Part shown: piece by piece, positions 47,268 through 58,550 of the stretch
How positions within the stretch are numbered: the first letter of the stretch is position 1
Layout: each line of letters starts with the position of its first letter
NCBI GenBank assembly: GCA_963921195.1
Contig: OY992540.1
Coordinates: 177,539,896-177,603,895 of the forward strand
Length of the DNA: 64,000 bases
Reading direction: 5' to 3'
DNA from: Pegoplata infirma
Taxonomy: Eukaryota; Arthropoda; Insecta; Diptera; Anthomyiidae
Position numbers and translations under genes: made by a program
The notes under the pieces: generated by a model
Seen by the model: the letters and a program-made list of their open reading frames with translations, nothing else
What the model was told of the DNA's origin: nothing
Databases searched by the model: none

Positions 47268-48253
47268 CATTAATAGCATTTGTTAATTTATTATTATTTT
47301 GGTTTTTATAAACATCTGAAAACTTAAAAATGTTCACTTTTAAGTACCTATAGCATTTTAAATAATGTACCAATTTCAATGAAATTTTTTTTTTAAATTA
47401 AAGCTTATCATTTTCTTAACCATTATTGGTATATAAAGTATTTTTGCAAAATTGTTTAACTCTTTTTTTCGAATTTACAATGTAACAACTTTTTTTTTTT
47501 TAAACAGACTAAAAAATAATTTTGAAATTCCAAAAATCATAAGGTAAAATTTAAGCAAAAAAATAAAATATTTGTTTCAAAAAATTTTGTGTACCAATTA
47601 TTACTAAGCAAAACATAAGCTTTAATCTAAAAGAGATTTCATTGAAATTGGTACATTATTTTTAAAGATATAGGCTTTTAAAAGTGAAAATTCTTGAATT
47701 CTCGTCTAGTTATAAAAACCAAAATAATAATATATTTTCAAATACTAATCACGTCGTTGATAAGGGGTTCCAACACCTTTAATTTAGTCCATAAAGCATA
47801 TTTGTCCCAAGCCTAATACATTTTTTATTGCAAAAAAACTGAAAAAATGAAAATTTTCTGGACTTTAGGAAAATATAAAAAGTAATCCGAATTTTTTTTT
47901 CAAAAATCCACCATGACAAATCGATGCGGAATTATATTAGCTAAAATACAAAAAAAGAAAAATCAAAATCGGTTAAGAATTGCGACCTGTAGGCAAAATT
48001 GGACAAAAAAAGTCCATTTTTCCCCACTGTGAGACGGACAGACGGACGGACGGACATCGCTAGATCGTCTTAAAATCGATCGAGGATCATGAATATATAT
48101 ACTTTATGGGGTCCTAGACCAATATTTCGAGGTGTTACAAACGGAATGACAAACTTATATATACCCTCTATCACTAGAGTGGAGGGTATAAAAATTGTTT
48201 GTTTTATTAGAGACACAGTCATATTATAAAAGAATTTAAGAACGCATAATGTG

Positions 48254-48386
48254 CGGTTCACACTTGCTATTTTTGAGAGTTTAAGGGTTACGTGTTTAAA
48301 AAATTATTTGTTCTGTATCCATTACGTTTTTATTCAGTTACTGGTGTTTTGTTAAACAACTTGTTTAAGGTCGAAAGTGTGAACCC
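48254..48386. mobile_element. Short MITE, GGTTCACACTT ends
   Basis: GCGGTTCACACTTG near 48253 pairs with AAGTGTGAACCCC near 48386. Target duplication not clear. Confidence 0.6.
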
Positions 48387-48846
48387 CATATAAGAAAAAC
48401 AATTTGCCCGTGTAATTACAAAAATATCTAAAATCGAAAAAGGGGCCCCTGCACGATAACCCATTTCAATCACCTTTAAAAAAAAAATATGTATGAAAGG
48501 ATGGATTTCAGGTATATTTTGTTACAAATGTTAAGTGTCATCTTTCTGCAATTAAAAACAAGTAAGAAAATTATAGTCGGTCAAGACCGACCATATAATA
48601 CCCTACACTAGAGTTTCCCGGAAAATTAGATCTATATTTTGTCAAATCTTTAATACGTGTAAAAAACACTCACAAATCAAATTTGAGTGAAATAGGCTAT
48701 TTGTTGACAATAAACTGCTTTAACTGAATATAGGGCGAAATTTTCACAAGGGGCCTAAGTCCAAAACTGGTCCGATGATAATCAGATTTGATAAGGTTAT
48801 TTAAGTACGCGTTTAACATACACAAACAAAATTTTAATTAAATATT

Positions 48847-50090
48847 CCCGTGTAAAAAAATAATTGGATCAAAACATATCTCTTTTGATAAAAACATATA
48901 TGGATCATATCTAAATGGATATAATCAGATCTACTCCATATATATTCATATCTGCTTCAGATATGTTTTGATCCGTAAATTGAGTCTACCCGAGTAAAAA
49001 AGATCTGATATAATCATATATGCTATTATATAGTTATTTATATTTATATATGGTTATGCATGAACTTTGATATGGACATACAAGTTTATATATAGCATTG
49101 CATTTTTCCTGTTTTTTTAATATGATAGCATACATATTCATATCTATTTATATACTGATCTATATGAAATTTGATATGACATATAAGGTCGGGAATTTTT
49201 AGATATGGCATATAAAAAGATATATGATTTTATTTATAATTATATCCCGAAAAAAATTTTCCCGGACAATTAAAAAAAAATTCCTAAAAAATTTTATGAA
49301 AATTTTCCAAAGTCCCAAACACAAAATTTTTTTGGCAATTTTTTTGGAGTAAAAAAATCATTGAAAATGTTTTTATAAGAAATTTAATTTTTTTGAAAAG
49401 TTTTTGAGTTCCGAAAAAATGTTTTTAAATTTTCTAAGACACAAACATTTTTTGGAAAATTTAAATCCCTTATAAATGATTTTAGATAAAAAAAAATGAA
49501 AAATTTTTAATAATTTGCTAAGTCCCGAAAAAATTCCGAAGAATGCAATAAAAACTCTTCTAATTGATAATCCAATCTGATAAAATAATTTCTAATTTCA
49601 CGTTTAAAATTCCAAAAAATTTTATCAGATTTCATCCAATTATATAAAAATTTATCAAATTTTAACAGATAAGATATGATTTAATACAATTAGATAGACC
49701 CATTTTTGGGATCAAACTTAATCGAATTTGATATTATTTTATCAAAAATAATAGAATTTGATATAATCGTATAATATTCGATCCGCCAAATTTTCGGATC
49801 AAAATTAATATGGATTTACATAAAAGCATATCTGTTCATATATAATTAAATATTGCGTCATATAACTTTTTTTTACTCGGGTATTTGACAATTTTACATA
49901 TATGAACATATCTGACAATGTCTGATCATATATGTCATATATGCCAGATAGACTCAATTTACGGATCAAAACATATCTGAAGCAGATATGAATATATATG
50001 GAGTAGATCTGATTATATCCATTTAGATATGATCCATATATGTTTTTATCAAAAGAGATATGTTTTGATCCAATTATTTTTTTACACGGG
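48847..50090. mobile_element. CCCGTG-ended palindromic element with nested CCCGAG element
   Basis: CCCGTGTAAAAAAATAATTG pairs with CAATTATTTTTTTACACGGG; the arms of about 145 bp run through GGATCAAAACATATCTC. TT may be the target duplication. Excluding the insert it is about 350 bp. The CCCGNGTAAAAA ends tie it to the CCCGAG family. Confidence 0.82.
48989..49881. mobile_element. CCCGAG-family TIR element, 0.9-kb subfamily
   Basis: CCCGAGTAAAAAAGATCTG to TTTTTTACTCGGG, TA on both sides. Collinear with 17455-18280, inverse of 5938-6851. Confidence 0.85.
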
Positions 50091-50784
50091 TTTTCTATTT
50101 TCATGGTTTGTATGGGGGCTACAAGAAGGACAGGCCCGATTTCTTTAAAATTCGGAATGGTGATTTGTGTAGATGAAAGATGACTACCTGCCAAATTTTG
50201 AAAAGATACCTATTAAAATACGGCTATTAGAGTCATTTGAGCCAAATTAAAGAGGACCTTTGTATGGGGGCTAGGTCTAAATATGGACCGATTTTTTACA
50301 ATTTCAATCGGCTTCGTCCTTGGGCAAAAAGAGGCTTAAGTTTTAAATTTCAAGTCAATTGATTAAAAATTGCGACCTGTGTCGTGTTTACACCGTTTAC
50401 ATGGACAGACAGACAGACGGACGGACGGGCATCGCTAAATCGACTCAAAAAGTAATTCTGAGTCGATCGGTATACTTAAAGGTGGCTCTAGGACCAATAT
50501 TTCGGGTAGTTACAAACATCAGCACAAACTCATTATACCCTGTACCACAGTGTGGTGTAGGGTATAAATATCTCCCTTACCACCGCAATTTATATGTACA
50601 TTAAATGCAATGTGAATCAGCACAGAAATTGTTTCAAGCATAAAATTTTGAAATACAGGCTTTTCTGGAATAACGGAATATTAAAAATTTTTTTTGACAA
50701 GATTTTTCAGATCTGCCGGTGCTAATTTCACTAAAAAAGTGCCTTTTTCCAAAAAAGGAAAAATAAAATTGAATGTTATACCCA

Positions 50785-50903
50785 ATTCACACCTGAGGTG
50801 AAATCTTGTTCGAACGAGATTTCGATCATATGGTTGTGTATAAAATAATACAGACCATATGATCGAAATCTCGTTCGAACGAGATTTCACCTCAGGTGTG
50901 AAT
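50785..50903. mobile_element. Short palindromic MITE, ATTCACACCTGAGG ends
   Basis: ATTCACACCTGAGGTGAAAT pairs with ATTTCACCTCAGGTGTGAAT; the arms of about 50 bp also contain the palindrome GTTCGAAC and ATCATATG. Target duplication unclear. Confidence 0.75.
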
Positions 50904-51228
50904 AGGCCTTTAGTTTTATAAAATTTCCATTTTTTAATTTTTCTCAAAAGAGATAAAATTAAAACGCCTTAAAATATATATTTTTGTAAACCACTTTTGA
51001 TTTAGTTGGCTTTAACTTTAATTTTATCATTATTATTTAAAAAAGAAGCGAAAAATAAGTTCTTCTCGCATTGGTACAGTGGACCTAAATGGAGTAAAAA
51101 CTGACCAATAAAAATTAGGTAATTTGTTACTCATTTGAAATTATCGAAAATCAAGGAAATTTTTATTTTTTATACCCTCCCTCTTCTTTTCCACAATGGA
51201 GCATTGTCAGGCTTAAAGGTACCTACAG

Positions 51229-51350
51229 ACGACGCAATATTATGTACAATATACAATTTTATTGATAGTGTGTGGGTAAGATTGACGATTGTACAATGGT
51301 CAATCTAACCCATACACCATCAATATAATAGGATATTGAACATAATATTG
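51229..51350. repeat. Imperfect palindrome
   Basis: GCAATATTATGTACAATAT pairs with GATATTGAACATAATATTGC, and GTGTGTGGGTAAGATTGAC with GTCAATCTAACCCATACAC. Possibly another MITE. Confidence 0.6.
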
Positions 51351-51877
51351 CATTTTATAAATTTTATTTTTTTATAAAATTTATTTTAGTTCAATTTTTG
51401 AAAACGGACACAAGCGGTCAAATTTTTTGGAAAGTTGGGATAGAAAGGATAATTCTGGCCCAGAAAGTTTTTTGAAAGGGCGTAGAACTTTTGATAACGA
51501 TGAGTTTAAAAATGAGGTTTCCACAATTTTTTTTTTTTATTTTTTTTTTTTAAAGGGATTTTTCAAAAAAAAAAAACTTCACGCAAAAATTCGACCCACT
51601 CTCTAGACACTCACTCAGAATTTTTCAACTCAACATCACGTGATTTAAATGAAAATCACTTTTTTGAGTCACGCAAATCACGGGACCAGCGATCATCTCC
51701 AATTCAAATTCATAAACAAGAGACAAGTGTCTCTTCATTTGTTTAATCTATAACATCTATAACATCATTTGTTTAATCTATAACATCTGTAAATTTTATT
51801 TAAAATGAAGTGTCCATTCTTGAAAAAGTTTCCTTGTAGGTCTGAATCCAAAAAGTTTCAAGGCACTTATTTATTAT

Positions 51878-52280
51878 CCTACACTAAAAAAATTATGTCA
51901 TTAACTGTTTGTAGGTTATTTTAAAAATTAATCAGTAAAGTTATTTTAAAAGAAAAATCATTAATTTTATTATGGATTTCTTGTTTTTTACTGTTTCTGT
52001 AGTTTAAAAAAAAAATTACTGTCTTAAAACTGAATTTTATGTTACATTCAATTTCGGTAGTAAAAAATTTTTTCTATAGTTTCACTGTTTTTCAATACAA
52101 AATAAGTGAATATTCACTAGTTTTTTAATGTTTTGGATAGTCATTAAATTAACATTAAAAATTGACCGTAATATGTTTTTATTTTAAATGAAAAAATAGT
52201 GGAATATTTTTTAAATAAAATTTCATTTGTTTTAAGTGAATATTCACTGGAATTTACCTACATAATTTTTTGAGTGTAGG
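51878..52280. mobile_element. TIR element, CCTACACTAAAAAAATT ends
   Basis: CCTACACTAAAAAAATTATG pairs with CATAATTTTTTGAGTGTAGG. About 400 bp, AT-rich, with AGTGAATATTCACT repeated inside. TSD not resolved. Confidence 0.65.
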
Positions 52281-52290
52281 TTACGAAATA

Positions 52291-52427
52291 CCCTATTCAC
52301 ACGTACAGTTTTAAATCGTTTTTAGCAGCAATATTTTTAGCACCTTCTTTATGCTATTACAGTATATTGACAGAAAATGCTAAAAATAATTGCTAAAAAC
52401 GATTTAAAACTGTAAGTGTGAATAGGG
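52291..52427. mobile_element. 137-bp MITE, CCCTATTCACAC ends, TA TSD
   Basis: CCCTATTCACACGTACAGTT pairs with ACTGTAAGTGTGAATAGGG; the arms extend through TTAAATCGTTTTTAGCA. TA on both sides (52289-52290, 52428-52429). Confidence 0.85.
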
Positions 52428-52734
52428 TATTAGGTTAACCTACCCTAATATAGTCACTTAATTTAAATGAAAATCGCTCAATAATCACGTGATTTAAATA
52501 AAAATCGCTCACGCTTGAATCACGTGGTTTTTTGAGTCACGCAAATTACGGGACCACAGACCATCTCTAATTCAAATACATATTCAAAAGACAAGTGTCT
52601 CTTCATTTGATTCATCTATAACATCTGTAAATTTTATTAAAAATGAAGTGTCCACCCTGAAATAGTTTCCTTGTAGGTCCGATTTCAAAAACTTTCAAGG
52701 CACTTATAACTACCTTAATATAGGCTTATTTTCT

Positions 52735-52845
52735 GAATTTCCAAAAAATCGGTTAACATTTACGACCTGTATAGACTTTTGGACAAAAAACCTACCATAA
52801 CGCCCCAGTGTGCACTGTGGGGCGGACAGAAGGACGACGTTAGTT
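52735..52845. mobile_element. Remnant related to the CACAGTGGGG element end
   Basis: ATCGGTTAACATTTACGACCTG and TTGGACAAAAAA match the right arm of 44856-48031. It ends CGCCCCAGTGTG and then CACTGTGGGGCGGACAG, so a damaged end is joined to mini-me-like GGACAGAAGGAC sequence. Confidence 0.5.
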
Positions 52846-53469
52846 AAATTAATTAATATTAACGACAAAACCTTTTGCATACAAATACCAAAACCGATAT
52901 AAGATAAATACCAATACCTTTTAAAAACCGATACCAATTCGAGGCAAAAACCAATACCAATACCCAATACCTAAATAATTCAAAACCAATACCGAAACCT
53001 ATACCAATTCAACAAAAAATGAAAACCAATACCTATACCAATACTAATATAATTTTAAAAACCAATACCAATACCAATACTTTTATCGAATTGGTACCCA
53101 TCCTTGATATAAACCAAAAATGTTCAACCTTTGGTGAGTTTAATAAACATAATTGCCACACATTAAAAATTATTTATGGCAGTTCGTTATAAAAAGGTAA
53201 ATATACATGAAATTGTGTTCGTGGGACCATAATAAGCAGTTCGTTATAACCAAGGATTCGTTATAACCGAGTTCGTTATAAAAGAAGTATTTTGTGTGAA
53301 AATTGATGACAAAACGTCGGGACTTTAGAATTAGTTCGTTATAACCGAGAATTCGTTATAACCGAGGTCGTTATAACCGAGTTTGACTGTAATTATATAT
53401 GATAAACTATTTTCAAAAATTTTCTAAGTTTTTTAAAACATGGTCTTTTAAAGTTGTTATTTGTTAACA

Positions 53470-53546
53470 ACGTCCGCTGGGTCAGAGGGTAGAGATTGCG
53501 ATTACAAAACAGTTGGTAGTCTGTTCGATTCTCCCTCCGCCCGAAG
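53470..53546 (+). repeat. tRNA-like module, copy 3
   Basis: GTCCGCTGGGTCAGAGGG, GCGATTACAAAACAG, TGTTCGATTC, then a T run. Collinear with 17197-17270. Confidence 0.6.
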
Positions 53547-54394
53547 TTTTTTTTTTTTAATAAATTTTAATTATATATATTTATATCTTAATATTGAAAA
53601 AAATTGTTTGGATAAAACTTTATCAGTTTTAAAAATAGATTTTATTGTTCGGATAAAATTATATGTAGTTCTAAAAATAGATTTTTTTTTCGTATGAAAT
53701 TTTATCTAAAGTTTTTTGTAATAATTTTTTTTTTTCGTATAAAATTTTATCTTTTTTAATCCAGCTAAAAAATCTTTTTTTTTTGTCTTGATCTAATAAG
53801 ATCCAACCATTTTTCGGATGAAATTGTATCCCAACGATTAAAACTTATGTAATTAGATAAACCCATTTTTCGGATGAAATTGTATCCGTCCGGTTAAAAC
53901 TGATCTAATCTTAGCGATCCATTTTTCGGATCAGTGCTGATCTTTCAAATGTCGGATCTATCAACAGATTTGGAATAATATAAGAACATATATTGCTCCA
54001 TATAAAAATTTTTACTCGGGATATTATATTTTGACAACTAACCATATATAATTATATATGCCAGTATTTCAAAATTTATTTTTGTGTGGCAACATATATG
54101 GTTACACAAAACTTTTTATTGGATCATATAAGATTACATATGGTTTTTGGGAACCCGAATTCGATTCCCGCCCCAGTCGAGAAAAAAAAGTTTTGTTTTT
54201 TTAAAATAGAAAACACTTTTTTATTGCATTTAATTTTTTTAGAAATAAAAAATTTTCATTTTTGGAATTTTTGCAATCATTTTTAAAAAATTATATTGCT
54301 TTTATATAGTTATAAATAACTATATTTGATTTATTATAAAATTATCTATGATTTTTGGGAACTCGAGTTCGATTCCAGAAAAAAAAATATATTT

Positions 54395-55076
54395 TTTATA
54401 CCCTCCAACCACAGTATGGGGGTATACTCACTTTGTCATTCCGTTTGTAACGCATAGAAATATCAGTCGGGGACCCCATAAAGTATATATATTATTGATC
54501 TATGATCGATTATAAGTCATTCTATGAATGTCCGTCCGTCCGTCCGTCCGTCTGTATAAAACACGATTGAGTCCAAAATAAAAGAGCTAGACTTCTGAAA
54601 ATTGGCACGAATGTGTCTCATGGCCATAGGCCGGTTAAGTTCGGAAATGTGTAAAATCGGATAAGGGGCAAAAAAGTTCCCCCTTTAAGAACTAAAAAAA
54701 ACCTCTATAAAAACGCCATTTTTCACAGCTTTTTTTACATTTTTGATGAAAATTAAACTTTTTTTATGTCAGACGGAGTAAAAAGTCATTCACTTAGCCC
54801 CGGAGGCTACAAAATATTGTTTTTTTGTCCCGCCCACTTTTGTGGGTGTGGATTAAAAAAAACATAAAAATTATGAGAAATGGTATAACTAAAGTTCAAA
54901 AAGCATAAAAAAGAATTTTGTAAACATTTATCGCGTTGCAGACGGTATCCCCCAGCACCCCGACAGCCCCCCCCCCCCAAAAAAAAAACGCCTCTGAAAT
55001 GTTTTTTTATGTATTTTAACATGTTGGAGGGTATCAAAGATTCGGCACGGCCGAATTTAACACTCTCACTTGTTTT
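54395..55076 (-). mobile_element. mini-me-like element C (minus strand)
   Basis: On the minus strand: ACAAGTGAGAGTGTTAAATT, hairpin TTCGGCCGTGCCGAA, ATACCCTCC ... a (GGAC)n tract, then TATATATACTTTATGGGG and a TATACCC(C)CAT end. The uninterrupted match at 26880 shows the empty site. A C run (54967-54977) follows a CCCCAGCACCCC stretch. Confidence 0.78.
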
Positions 55077-55793
55077 ATTTTTTTTTAATATAAAACACTT
55101 TTTGATTGCATTTATTTTTTTTTTAGAACTAAAAATTTTTCTTTTTTGAATTTTTGCAATCATTTTTTAATAAATTAATATTGCTTTTCATTGTTATATA
55201 TAACTATATTTAATTTATTCTAAAATTATCTATGATTTTTGGGAACCAGAGTTTGATTCCAGAAAAAAAATATATTTTTTTCATTTTTTTTAAATAGAAA
55301 ACACTTTTTTATTGCATTTGTTTTTTAAGAACTTAAAAAATTTTACTTTATGAATTTTTGCAATCATTTTTTAAAATTTATATTGCATTTATATAGTTAA
55401 TAGTAGCTATATTTGATTTATTATCAAATTATCAATGATTTTTGGAACCCGATCTCAAATCTAATTCTGATTTCCTGATTCCATGAAAAATTTCAAACTT
55501 ATAAACCAAAGTCTTATTTCATTTTGGAAGCCTATGACTTGGAAATAAGACATATCGCTACATTAAAATTATTGTTTAAGCTTACCATGGAAGCCCCTAA
55601 TAGCGCTGTCATTCCATTTTTTTTTTGCAAATTTTATCAAAAATTTTCTAAGTCTTTTTGAAAATTGTGTACAAGTGAATAACATATTTAATTTGATGTT
55701 ATCATATATTACTATATGTTAGATCAATTTGATATAATTAGATGCGATCAATGTATTTAAAACTAAGTCTTTTAAAGTTGTTATTTGCTAACA

Positions 55794-55870
55794 ATGTCCG
55801 CTGGTCTAGAGGGTAGAGATTGCGATTACAAAACGGAAGACTTGTGGTTCAAATCTCCGTCCGTTCGAAG
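55794..55870 (+). repeat. tRNA-like module, copy 4
   Basis: TGTCCGCTGGTCTAGAGGG, GCGATTACAAAACGG, GGTTCAAATCT (B box, one mismatch), then a T run. Pairs with the minus-strand copy at 26067-26143. Confidence 0.6.
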
Positions 55871-58550
55871 TTTTTTTTTTTATTTATTTTCAGTTTGACA
55901 TTATTATATCTCAAAATAAATCTAAAAACAGAAACATTTTTGGATAAAAATGTATCCAATAATTTTTTTATAAAATCAAGATATCAGATATTATAAGATA
56001 ACTTTGGCGCGGCCAAATTTCGGATGAAATTACATTATATAAAATCCAATTTAATATAAAATCATGATATTGGATATTTTATAATAACTTTGGCGCAGCC
56101 AATTTCCGGATGAAATTACATCATATCGTATCATATTTAATACAAAATCATGATAATAGATAATTTGGGATAACTTTGGCGCGGCCAATTTCCGGATGAA
56201 ATCACATACAATCAAATATTAAACTGTAACTTCATATATTATAAGATGTTATGAGATAACTTTGGCGCGGCCAATTTTCGGGTGAAATTTAGCAAAATCA
56301 GATCCAATAAATTATATATAATTTTATAAGATAACATGTTTTACCATACAATTTTTTTTTACTCGGGGTGTTAAAAAAATGTAAATATTCCATTTATATA
56401 CATCCCTATTATTAATATTATAAATCTGATTGTTGGGTTGTCTGTCTGTCTGTCTTTCTGTCTGTCTGTCTGTTCCGCAATAAGTACCGAACGGCTTAAC
56501 CGATTTTCATGAAATTTTCACCACAGGTAGTACTAACCGAGGCGGGAACTATAGGCCATAAGCGACAGCGATCGGACAAAGGGGCGTAAAATGCCACGCC
56601 CCTTTGTACCATGCTAAAGCTATATATACCTTTCCAATAACGGAAAAACGGCTGAACCGATTTTCATGAAATTTTCACCACAGATAGTACTAACCAAGGC
56701 GGGAACTATAGGCCAAAAGTGACCGCGATCGGACAAAGTGGCGTAAAATGCCACGCCCCTTTGTACTATGCTATAGCTATATCTGCCTGTCCGGCAATAA
56801 CGGAAAAACGGCTGAACCGATTGTCATGAAATTTTCGCCACCGATAGTAATAACCGAGGCGGGAACTATGGGCCAGAAAAATCCGCGATCGGAAAAATGG
56901 GCGTAAAATGCCACGCCCCTTTGTACTATACAGAAACTATGTCAGCATGTTCCGCAATCACTGAAAAGTGATTTAACCGATTTCACTGAAATTCTTACCA
57001 CAGATAGTACTAACCGAGGCGAAAACTATGAGCCACAATAGAGGGCGATAAAAAAAGGGGCGTAAAATGCCACGCCCCTTTTTGTTAGACTGAAAGCTTT
57101 TTCTGCCTTTTCCGCAATTACGCTTAAACGGCTGAACTGATTTTCATGAAATTTTCACTACAGATAGTATTAAGCGAAGCGAAAAGTATGCTCCACAATA
57201 GAAGGCGATCGAAGAAAGGGGTAAAATGCCACGCCCCTTTGTATTACATCGAAAGTTATTTCTCCCTGTTTCTCAATCACGCATAAACGGCTGAACCGAT
57301 TTTAATGAAGTTTTACCAAAGATAGTACTAATCGAGCCGGAAACTAGAAATTATAATAGAGCGCGTTTGGACAAAAGGGCGGAAAATGTCACGCCCTTTT
57401 TACTATACTGAAAGTTTTTTCTGTATGTTCCGTAATCAACGACCATACCGATTTAAAAGAAATAAAATACCACGCCCTTTTTTATTTAATTGAACGCTAT
57501 TTCTGTCTGTTCCGTAATTTAGCATAAACTGCTAAAGCGATTAGAATGAAATTTTTACCACAGATAGTAAGTACTTACCGAGGCGGGAACTATAGATTAA
57601 AATAGAGCGCGTTTGGACAAAGGGGCGTAAATTGACACGCGCCTTTGTACTATACTGAAAGTGCTTCTGCCTGTTCCTTAATAACGCTTAAACGACTAAA
57701 CCGATGTTAACAAAAAATTTTCCATAGATAGTACTAACAGAGGCGGGCACTTTAGTATGTAGCAACTGCCACGCCTTTTGCAATGTACTGAAAGTTCATT
57801 CTGCTTTTCCGTAATCATTTTAAACGGTTATCATAATATTCACCACAGTTAGTTAGTACTTATTGAGGCGGAAACTATAGACACGACCATACAAAGGCGT
57901 GAATTGCCACGTCCCTTTGGACGCGCTAACGGTGAAAAAATTTTAATTAAATTTCATTACAGATGGTATCACCGTGGCGATCGGGAAAAGGGGCTTAAAA
58001 TGCCGCACCCCTTTGTATTAAATTAAAAAATATTTTTTCCTGTTGAACGATATGCAATATTAGCCCGTGATTAGGCAAATGGGAGTAAAATGCCACTTCA
58101 ATTTGTAATATACAGAACGCTATTTCCGGCTTATTTGCTATCATGCAAAAACGGCTTAACCAACTCCTTTAAACACTACTATTAGAACTAACTGAACGCG
58201 AACTATTTTCTATATCATAACCTGAAAACAGTTGAGCCGATTTCAATGAAATTTCCAACACAAATAGTGATATAGCCAATATTTTTGATAAAAAGGCATA
58301 TAATGGCACGCCCCTTTGTACTTTAGTGAGAGTTATGTCTGCTGAGCAAATTAAGTAGCAATTTTCTTCACGTGCTAACCAATAGGGGAACTATAGGTCA
58401 CATGAGACCAAAATTGAACTAAATGCGTTAAATGCCACACCCACTTGAACTACAGTAAAAGTTATGTCTTTATTGATGTTTTCACTTCATAAAGTGCTAA
58501 CCGAGGATGGAACTATAAGTTCCTTTGAAAAGCCATTAAATAAATACATT

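Larger units (their letters stand above)
44856..48031. mobile_element. Palindromic element, CACAGTGGGG ends, possible 5-bp TSD
   Basis: CACAGTGGGGAAAAATGGAC pairs with GTCCATTTTTCCCCACTGTG. The TIR extends about 275 bp, and after removing the hAT at 45141-47267 the whole 1.04-kb element folds into two ~500-bp arms. AGACG flanks both sides, but it sits in a GACG/GACA microsatellite, so 5 bp (or 13 bp) may be chance. The CACAGTG start and 5-bp TSD resemble Transib. No transposase. Confidence 0.75.
44080..48194 (+). mobile_element. mini-me-like element B, split by a palindromic element
   Basis: Starts ACAAGTAGAAAAGTTAAATT, hairpin TTCGACTTGGCCGAA, TACCCTCCAC; ends GTGGAGGGTATAAAAA. The GACA/GACG tract is split at 44855/48032 by the element 44856-48031 and then continues into CATCGCTAGATCGTCTTAAA and TATATATA. 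Two GAACCACTGGACCGATTT-like blocks lie in the left half. Limits approximate. Confidence 0.8.
48556..50568 (+). mobile_element. mini-me-like element, second subfamily
   Basis: Starts ACAAGTAAGAAAATTATAG, hairpin GTCGGTCAAGACCGAC, ATACCCTACAC; ends GTGTAGGGTATAAA. GACAGACAGACGGACGG (about 50404) and the core CATCGCTAAATCGACTC follow in mini-me order. Its middle holds the element 48847-50090. Confidence 0.72.
51633..52715. repeat. Two direct repeats of ~240 bp
   Basis: 51633-51877 and about 52485-52715 share GAGTCACGCAAATCACGGGA, GACAAGTGTCTCTTCATTTG and GTTTCCTTGTAGGTC in order. About 600 bp with two MITEs lies between. They lack TG/CA ends and a primer site, so I do not call them LTRs. Confidence 0.75.
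36880..53106. mobile_element. ACCAAT-repeat element spanning later inserts
   Basis: The left part (36880-37029, resuming 38385-38450) and right part (52870-53106) consist of ACCAATACC and AAAACCAAT repeats. The outer ends GATGGGTACCAAT and ATTGGTACCCATC are inverted. ATATAAACCAA, 11 bp, lies on both sides (36869-36879, 53107-53117), which could be a long TSD (Mutator-like elements make 9-11 bp). The low complexity leaves some doubt. Confidence 0.55.
36331..53389. mobile_element. mariner/pogo-like TIR element filled with nested inserts
   Basis: CAGTCGAACCCGGTTATAAC at 36331 and GTTATAACCGAGTTTGACTG at 53389, with TA on both sides (36329-36330, 53390-53391). Extra GTTATAACC(G/A)AG motifs lie subterminally at the right end (53253-53370). 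TA target and CAG ends fit Tc1/mariner-pogo. The empty site agrees with copy 1 near 16484. No transposase remains; its own sequence is perhaps 0.5-0.6 kb. Confidence 0.83.
18878..54020. mobile_element. Large CCCGAG element with tRNA modules, copy 2
   Basis: It begins CCCGAGTAAAAATGAATAC (18878) and ends TTTTTACTCGGG (54020). Stripped of inserts it is collinear with 7430-18854: left AT-rich part (24360-25009), three T-arm modules (34051-34496), the 34690-34763 block, the 35483-36330 block, a tRNA-like module (53470-53546) and the GGATCAAATT-rich end. It has been inflated to 35 kb by at least ten later insertions. The flanks do not clearly form one empty site: the left is a fragment of this same family, the right belongs to 54021-56367. 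Confidence 0.65.
54021..56367. mobile_element. Diverged CCCGAG element with tRNA modules, left-truncated
   Basis: Matches 25521-31097 inverted from about its position 30560 onward: T-arm modules at 54147, 54363, 55247 and a decayed one near 55450, tRNA-like module 55794-55870, GGCGCGGCCAA repeats, right end TTTTTTACTCGGG at 56367. The first ~0.7 kb expected from the other copy is missing; the preceding bases are the end of 18878-54020. A mini-me (54395-55076) is inserted. Confidence 0.72.

Noticed and set aside
47034..47379. Frames of about 80-105 residues rich in F/S or K/E
   Set aside because: They are translations of a pyrimidine/purine low-complexity tract.
51633..52715. Direct repeats as LTRs of a retrotransposon
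   Set aside because: No TG/CA ends, primer site, polypurine tract or coding sequence between them.
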